DNA of 64,000 nt from Oikopleura dioica (Eukaryota > Chordata > Appendicularia > Copelata > Oikopleuridae). Positions 58,369-64,000 of the stretch are shown in pieces. The notes under the pieces are model-generated. The model did no database searches. It had not been told where the DNA came from and saw nothing but the letters and a program-made list of their open reading frames with translations. The stretch is taken from assembly GCA_907165135.1 (NCBI GenBank), contig OU015566.1, positions 6,866,157 to 6,930,156 on the forward strand, read 5' to 3'. The translations under genes were made by a program, and so were the position numbers. Positions within the stretch are counted from its first letter, which is position 1. Each line of letters begins with the position of its first letter.

Positions 58369-58968
58369 ATCTTCTCATGCGCTTCTTACTCTCTTGTTTT
58401 GACTCTCTCCAGTTCTATCAGTTTTAATTAGCGTCGTTATAAAATGCCCATAATCAATTTCTTTATGCAGGAATACAAAATTTCAAGGAAAGAAGGGAAA
58501 TTTTGCCGAATGAGCCGATTTGGAGAAAAATTGCTCAGGGGGCGCCACAGGGGCCCTGTGATGAGGCGGCGCCATCATAAGTTTCGTCCCATTATAATGA
58601 AAATCCAAGTCATTGGATATAAACAAAAATTATAAACTGTTAACATTGGACGTGGGTCAGAATTTTCTGCAAGCTATGATTTTAATGAAACATAAAATTT
58701 GATTGAATTTCCTCAAAAAATTTTGATTGAACCACGTGACTGACTTGGATTGCCGGCCCAATATTTTTTGTTTTCCTTAAATATTTGCAAGAGAAAACTT
58801 TTCATCCTATTTGGGGGGCTAATCGGGTAAAACAATATTTGTCTTTGACACAGTGTATCCCTTTTTCCGCATGAGTTGATTCCTTTTCCCGGTTTCTTAT
58901 ACCGACAGTAGAACATTTTGCTTGAAAAGCAACTTAGTAGTAAGAGAACGTATTCTGAATACTCTGCA

Positions 58969-59539
58969 ATGGCACCGAGAGAAGCACTTCCAAACAGGAT
59001 ATCGGATCTGAAAGCTTTTTTTGAGTCTGAAGGGTGGAGTACTGATGATGATGGCAGATCTGACACTGAAAGTGAATATTCTGTATGGTCACATTCCGAT
59101 AACGAAACCGATCAAGACCAAGTTGAGATAGAGAAGGAAAATATACAGCCACCCATAGATACAAATGCTCCCATGAACCCGTTTACCATCATTCGTAAGA
59201 AATTAGGATAAACAAGTAAACAGGGAGTAAATTAGAAGACGCCAAGCGCTACTTCACAGAAAATGCGATCTTTGCAATTGTCAACCACCTTGGCAATGTC
59301 AGAGTCTACGGAAAGTACCGGAATAAAAACGAAACGCCCTTTACGATTTTCATCAACAAATCCTCTGGTAAGAATTGAAAAATATCAATGGTATAAAATA
59401 GATTTCAGGCAAATTGGTTTTCTACTACCCTGATTCAAACAGCTCTCATACGAAAAGAAATGGTGACTGGACATTGAAGGATATTCCATTGGATGAGCTT
59501 CAACGACTTGGGCCATGCGAACGTCGGTTCTCTCGCTAA
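58969..59539 (+). CDS. Small acidic/basic protein, unrecognised
   Basis: ATG 58969 opens MAPREALPNRISDLKAFFES followed by a serine/aspartate-rich acidic region and NPFTIIRKKL. A 29-nt intron that must begin with GA (59210-59238) leads into AKRYFTENAIFAIVNHLGNV, RVYGKYRNKNETPFTIFINK, and after a GT-AG intron KLVFYYPDSNSSHTKRNGDW and TLKDIPLDELQRLGPCERRF, TAA 59537-59539. The C-terminal part looks like a compact beta-rich domain. About 165 residues, no signal peptide. I do not recognise it. Confidence 0.6.
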
Positions 59540-60166
59540 CTTTCCGACTTTATCAGTACACACACACTCTCGTAGGATAACGATTATGAAGAACTCAACT
59601 GATCATCATTCGACTCTAAATTTTCATTTTTATGAACGATTTGACATAGAATAAATCTACCTCAATCTTTAATTATATTAATTTCGCATTGACAGATTAC
59701 GAGGTCGTTCGTCGCATAAATTTTTTCATGAAACAAAATGCGCGCGGCGAACTTTCATCCAAGTACTTGCGCAACATTTGTGTGTTTTCTAACTGGGCGT
59801 CGCGTTTACTTTTCTTTTAATTTTTTAGGTTTAGGTTTTTCAGAAAAATCGGATTATTTAGTCGTGCACGTTTTGGCTCTCGCAGCGCGCCTAGCTTTAG
59901 AAACAACGTTCCAGTAGCCCATTTTCGAAGCAGTTTTGTTTGATTTCAACAACAAAGTTTAAAGCCTTTGAAGCTCCATTTTAGATGATCGCGTAATTTG
60001 GGCGCCCGTTTACTCCCAACAAAAAAGCATCTGCGTTCATCAAAATCAAAACCCGGATATATACCAACAAAGAATCGGAAGAGCCTCCGAGTTTTACATA
60101 ATCAAAGTTTTTTCTAAAAATTAGCCAATTGTTTGAATCCAAAACGAGACAGATTTATTGCTCAGC
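59540..60166. other. Convergent intergenic region
   Basis: About 630 nt between the stop of the 58969 gene and the stop of the minus-strand hydrolase. No open frame of interest. AATAAA-like sequences at 59650 (plus) suit 3' end formation. Confidence 0.4.
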
Positions 60167-62188
60167 TTATAAGTTTGGTTTCTCTTCAGCAAAAAGCTTA
60201 TCTGCATCAAGCTTGTAGTAGGAGTTTTCGTAAGCGTTTCTTGGAACTCCGGAGTATACGTGAGGAGAAGCAACGGAAAAGTAGAAGTCATTGTTTGTCA
60301 AGTCGTAGACGGCATTGTGGACGTCTCCTGTGCATGTGTGAGCGATGATGTCTGAAATTGCGTTTTCGGGAGAGATATTGCCCCAGTGCTCGTTGATTCT
60401 CTCGGACAATCGGCGACTGTAATTTGGACAGTTCCAGTCCATTCCGTGGTAGACTGCGTTTTGAATGTGTGGATGCCAGTCGCAGGGCTGTGTCTCCTCG
60501 ATACACCATGGTCCTGGTTCCATTGTCTAAACAGGTTAAATATCTCTCAAAACTTGTGTGAGTCACAAGAGCATTCATACCTTGTCATCAAAGAAATCTG
60601 CTTTGGAGTAGCTGTATCGGACAGAGTTGAACTCGTTGATCTTTCCGTCACCGACGCCAAGAATCAAGTTGCATGTTCGCGTTGCTCCTTTTACTCGAGC
60701 CTTTGAATCGTCAAGGCTCTTGTCCCACTGAAGAATGTCTCGCAAAAGGTAAGTGAATGGAATGCCATGTCGAGACTCGTGTCCAAAAGTATGATCAGCC
60801 CAAAGCGCGCCGATCTCTGAAATACCCATCAACTGGTCGTTCATTCCAGTTAAAGAGCCGATCCAGCCAGGCCAGCCGAGGTTGATGAAGTCGTTGCCCC
60901 AGCCTTCCGATGGATGATAAACGGTAATGTGGGGATAGTCTCTGAATGGTCCGCCCATGTCCCAGTCGAGCGTTCGTCCCTGAAGAAGACCTTTTCCGGA
61001 CGCCAAAGCTTCATCCCAGACTCCGAACATGGAGCAGGCTCCCTTGGTGATTTCACCAAACATGTGGATCTGTTGCAGTCGATGAGCAGAAAGTCCAGTA
61101 GCTCGCGCAATGCCTTCGATCTCTTGGTTGAAGTAATCCGGCGTGTATGGAGCTGTGATGTTAATTGTCTTGTCCATTGCCCATTCAATACCTCCTTCAG
61201 CGATGTCTTCAACAAAACTCGGTGGAAGATTTGGTTCAATATGGTTGTTGATCTCTTCCGTGATCTCGTTGAGAAGGTATTCGAACAATGTTGTCATGAA
61301 TTCAACAATGGTATCTTTGAGAAGTTCTCCGTGAGCCTTGCCCATTTCCATTGGTGTACCAAAAACGTGCGCGATGGTTACGACATTGTTGCCTTAGAGA
61401 AATAAATGTCATCCGAAATACTGTCAGAATTTCAATAAGGATTTCTGAGTGAAATCCTTACCCCCCTTTTTTATTGGCTCATTGGAAAGAACGTAAAAAA
61501 TTACCCTGGATGAGTCGGAAAGATTTGAGAATTTTCGAACTTATGACGTCATAGCACGTGACGGAAGTTACTAAAGTACCAAACTTTGGACGCTTATCAT
61601 TTTCATGTCGCTTGAGCTATCATGACATGCAATACATGAAAATGATCGTCGCGACGAGAGCTAGGTGTGCATTTAGGTTTCATCCCTCGAAAAAAAGTTC
61701 ATCCCTTTTATGAAAATCAGGTACTATTGATAAAGAGTTGAAAGAATTTTTGGAGGGATGAAACAAAGATGCACACCTAGCTCTCGTCGCAACGATCATT
61801 TTCCGCTATCAAACGCCCTGATGGCTAAACTGGATCGAAAATGCGGAGCGTCCATAGTTTTGGTACTTTTTGAATTTTGGTCACGTGCCATGACGTCATT
61901 TCGAAGGAAATTTCATCCTTTTTGGGCGAATCTAGGATAACTTTTTACGCTCTTTCCAATGAGCCGATAAAAAAGGGGGGTAAGGATTTCACTCAGAAAT
62001 CCTTATTGAAATTCGTCTGAAAACTTACCCGTATTGACGTTATAAAGTCGGCCATTCTCAACTTCCTTTACGAAAGTAGGCTCATCGGACAAAATGGGCA
62101 TCTCGTTGTCCTTAGGATTCTTTTGAGGGGAACCATTACAGTACGCTCCAAGAGCTACTGTTGGTAGAAGACATGTAAAAAGTTTCAT
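60167..62188 (-). CDS. Secreted Ntn-hydrolase of the acyltransferase/NAAA-like group
   Basis: Exons 62188-62029, 61392-60581 and 60526-60167. A signal peptide (MKLFTCLLPTVALGAYCNGS) leads to AHVFGTPMEMGKAHGELLKD. The likely N-terminal-nucleophile cysteine is in KGACSMFGVWDEA, followed by GKGLLQGRTLDWDMGGPFRD, HITVYHP, GWPGWIGSLTGMNDQLMGIS and GIPFTYLLRDIL, the order seen in the penicillin acyltransferase / acid ceramidase-like families (Dictyostelium dcd proteins, C45 peptidases). Such enzymes self-cleave before the Cys and hydrolyse amide bonds in lysosomes or outside the cell. The C-terminus has CTGDVHNAVYDL and ends EEKPNL. Intron 1 (61393-62028) is almost entirely a mobile element. Substrate not predictable. 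Confidence 0.8.
61427..62014. mobile_element. Foldback element forming intron 1 of the Ntn-hydrolase gene
   Basis: Inverted repeats start GAATTTCAATAAGGATTTCT and end with the exact complement at 62014; arms of over 200 bp include a T-run after CCCCCC, CTCATTGGAAAGA, TGACGTCAT and CTAGCTCTCGTCGC with their mirrors. Without it the intron would be about 48 nt, the normal size here. The sub-terminal pattern (C-run, T-run, CTCATTTGAAAGAGCGT) is shared with the ends of the 46124-48864 palindrome, so the two belong to one family. Confidence 0.8.
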
Positions 62189-62339
62189 TTTACTCTGATC
62201 TCAGAATATGGTCAGACTAGAATCGTTCGATCAGAAGGAAATCAAACAGATGGGATTCTTCACATTCAAAACAAATTTTGCAACGTTTTCTCCTTCAGAA
62301 TTGGAATAAAATCAACTTGGATGACTGGAAAGACGATGT

Positions 62340-62660
62340 TCAATCAAAACGTAAACAACTGCGTAATTTTGATAGTTTTAAATTATTTTTATTATGTCTA
62401 TGGAGGATGAGATGATGCACGTTGCCACGTTTTGGTTTTGTGGCGCTGGACGAGAGGCGATTTAGATTTGCGCTAAACAACTCTAAATCACGCTCAAGCA
62501 AGCCAAACATGCGAAAAATCTGCATATTGGTCTTGTGCTCAATGCTCAACGAAAATTTCTCAATAAGTTTTAAGTCGAACTCAGTAAAACAATACTTTCT
62601 TATCAAGAAATCTTCCAAAAGGAGCTCTTGATTAATTTCACCTGGCAAGGTGCAGATCAT
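62340..62660 (-). CDS. Unrecognised intronless frame
   Basis: A 106-codon frame, MICTLPGEINQELLLEDFLI through RMFGLLERDLELFSANLNRL, ending LRSCLRFD. Composition is protein-like in the first 75 residues, then basic. No domain. It lies 150 nt upstream of the hydrolase gene on the same strand and could be an upstream cistron, but I see no clear acceptor before it. Confidence 0.35.
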   Translation of the reverse strand: MICTLPGEINQELLLEDFLIRKYCFTEFDLKLIEKFSLSIEHKTNMQIFRMFGLLERDLELFSANLNRLSSSATKPKRGNVHHLILHRHNKNNLKLSKLRSCLRFD

Positions 62661-62809
62661 AAGCTATGCTGCCTATGCAGCAGTCACTAGTGTCAATGTC
62701 TGTTCGCAAACCATAAGGTGCCTCAAATGTCAAGTAAAATGAAGCTTTAATTAAGAAAAAATTTCCATAAACAGCAAAGCCTTCAGTTACCGTTTACTGT
62801 TATTTATTC

Positions 62810-63660
62810 TTAATCCTGATGAGGTCCCATTAACGACATTCCGTAACGCCACACTGATGGTGCCTCTTTCTCTCTTTCGCATAAAAACCATCTACTTCGA
62901 ATAAACTCATCCTGAAATCCAGTCATTAGCATGGCAAATATCAGCGAAATCCTATCCGGAGGAGCAATAGACTCTTATTATTCGCGAAAACGATTTCTGG
63001 AATGCAGAATTCCGAATGTCATTTGAATAAAGTTACTAGCAAGTATGCATGTTGATAACTCAAAGCAAAATTTAGAAAGCCCGGAAGTGATTTAAACCAC
63101 TTCCGGATCTTTCGATTACGGTCAAAAGACCTGAAAAACGTAGTGAGAAGCCGATTAACCGATAATTTGGTTGTTTGACGCTCATCTGGCGGTGATCTGG
63201 CAGCGGGTGATCCATCGTTTGGGAATTATTTATTTAAAAAATGTTATTTATTTAAATAAATCTGGCTTAAATGGGCTGGACATTGTGGGCTGAACTTATT
63301 TCCCAAACAGGATTGTTACGAAACAACTACACGCTAAGAATAGAGCATAGTGTGCCCAAAACAAAGCCTCTTTATTCTCATAAAACCGTTTACAAAAAGA
63401 GGATTAGCCACCAACTCACGCTATCTAACGCTTTAAAAGGTCACCTGCGCCCAGGCGGTGATTCTAGTAATTTTCCCACTTTCCTGAAAATTCGGAAGAA
63501 AAATGTCGGAAGAAGGTGAAAGGATTCACACCTGAGCCGTGAGAAAGTCAGAGATGTCAGCGGGAGAGACAGGTCTTTGCTGCTGCTCTTTCAAGGTCAG
63601 AATTTTTGATGCCTCTGCTAAAAATAAACCTTCCTCCTCTAGAATAACCTGCATCAGACT
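62810..63660 (-). CDS. Partial unrecognised minus-strand gene
   Basis: Exon about 63660-63532 (SLMQVILEEEGLFLAEASKI, QRPVSPADISDFLTAQ) joins in phase to a terminal exon 62911-62810 (DEFIRSRWFLCEREKEAPSV, ending GPHQD and TAA) across a 620-nt intron. An acceptor directly before the first block suggests that more exons lie to the right, though an ATG exists at 63650. No domain recognised. The long intron holds a hairpin at 63078-63116. Confidence 0.45.
63078..63116. repeat. Short perfect hairpin
   Basis: GAAAG-CCCGGAAGTG, an 8-nt AT loop, then CACTTCCGGATCTTTC: a 15-16 bp near-perfect stem. It lies in the intron of the 62810 gene. CCGGAAGTG is also an ETS-type binding core in both directions. 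Confidence 0.45.
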
Positions 63661-64000
63661 TTCGCTAACGCAATAAATCATTGACAGCTAAGAAGCCATA
63701 GATTGTAGGCTTTCTTTTTTGAAGACATTTCAAACGCTTTGATAACTTTATTTGAAAGTACAGAAAAGAAGATTCAAGTTCATTAAACATTAAATAGAAT
63801 TGTTCGTTTGAGAAAAACGAGTCTTTATTTTTGACACTGGTATGACAACGATCTCATAGCCAAGGGTTTCGGTGTAGGGATATCTCAATTTTTGGTGTAC
63901 GTAAAAATTATTGCAAAGAATTGGTGAGAGGAACTTAACTTGAGCAAAGTTGAATGGGGAAATCAAAAAGAAGAATATTTTCTAAGCTCGAGGAGAGCAG

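Noticed and set aside
63271-63519. 82-codon plus-strand frame
   Set aside because: Lies in the intron of a minus-strand gene with no domain or start context.

Overview
The window is nuclear DNA from a very compact animal genome, most likely an appendicularian tunicate (Oikopleura-like); that assignment is inference. Evidence: orthologues of animal genes (DNAI2, COG7, GRWD1, FAM161, SHB-family adapter, C/EBP bZIP, QTRT1, LSM5, COQ2, MRPL48) are packed at roughly one gene per 2-3 kb; most introns are 30-60 nt; several introns must begin GA, GC or GG rather than GT for the protein alignment to hold; and same-strand genes are spaced 50-100 nt apart with a splice acceptor just before the next ATG, as expected for operons resolved by spliced-leader trans-splicing. 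There is no bacterial-style organisation, CRISPR array or rRNA. Most genes are spliced, so entries give the CDS span with exon joints in the evidence. Layout, left to right. 0.3-6.4 kb: a plus-strand, probably operonic cluster with a mitochondrial theme: MRPL48, a mitochondrial-presequence protein, COQ2, then LSM5. A minus-strand RING gene sits inside the last MRPL48 intron. 6.5-9.2 kb: two related RING/coiled-coil genes (one truncated, one with a frame break), a small unknown minus gene and a beta-1,3-galactosyltransferase-like gene. 9.2-15.5 kb: low-density DNA with exons of two unrecognised minus-strand genes and short palindromic repeats. 15.5-24.3 kb: DNAI2, a ciliary outer-arm dynein intermediate chain, whose introns are swollen by at least five inverted-repeat transposable elements, two of them nested. 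24.3-26.8 kb: no supported gene. 26.8-29.4 kb: a CUB-domain single-pass membrane protein. 29.9-33.7 kb, minus strand: an ankyrin-repeat protein, a small membrane protein and two tandem J-domain-like membrane proteins lacking the HPD motif. 34.2-40.5 kb, minus strand: an SHB-family SH2 adapter and FAM161. 41.5-45.8 kb, minus strand: GRWD1 followed 55 nt later by a C/EBP-type bZIP factor. 46.1-48.9 kb: a 2.7-kb near-perfect palindrome with internal tandem repeats. 49.3-54.6 kb, plus strand: COG7 and QTRT1. 54.7-58.4 kb, minus strand: a three-finger-type receptor-like protein and a trypsin-fold pseudoprotease with a C-terminal Sushi module. 59-63.7 kb: a small unknown plus gene, an Ntn-hydrolase of the acyltransferase/acid-ceramidase-like group carrying a foldback element in its first intron, and a partial unknown minus gene. 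The genes do not form one pathway; they are housekeeping (mitochondrial translation, ubiquinone, RNA decay, ribosome biogenesis, Golgi tethering, tRNA queuosine), ciliary (DNAI2, FAM161) and secreted or membrane genes. The strongest unusual signals are the transposon landscape, the non-canonical introns, the nested gene, the truncated RING paralogue carrying an LSM5-like tail, the HPD-less J proteins and the inactive protease.
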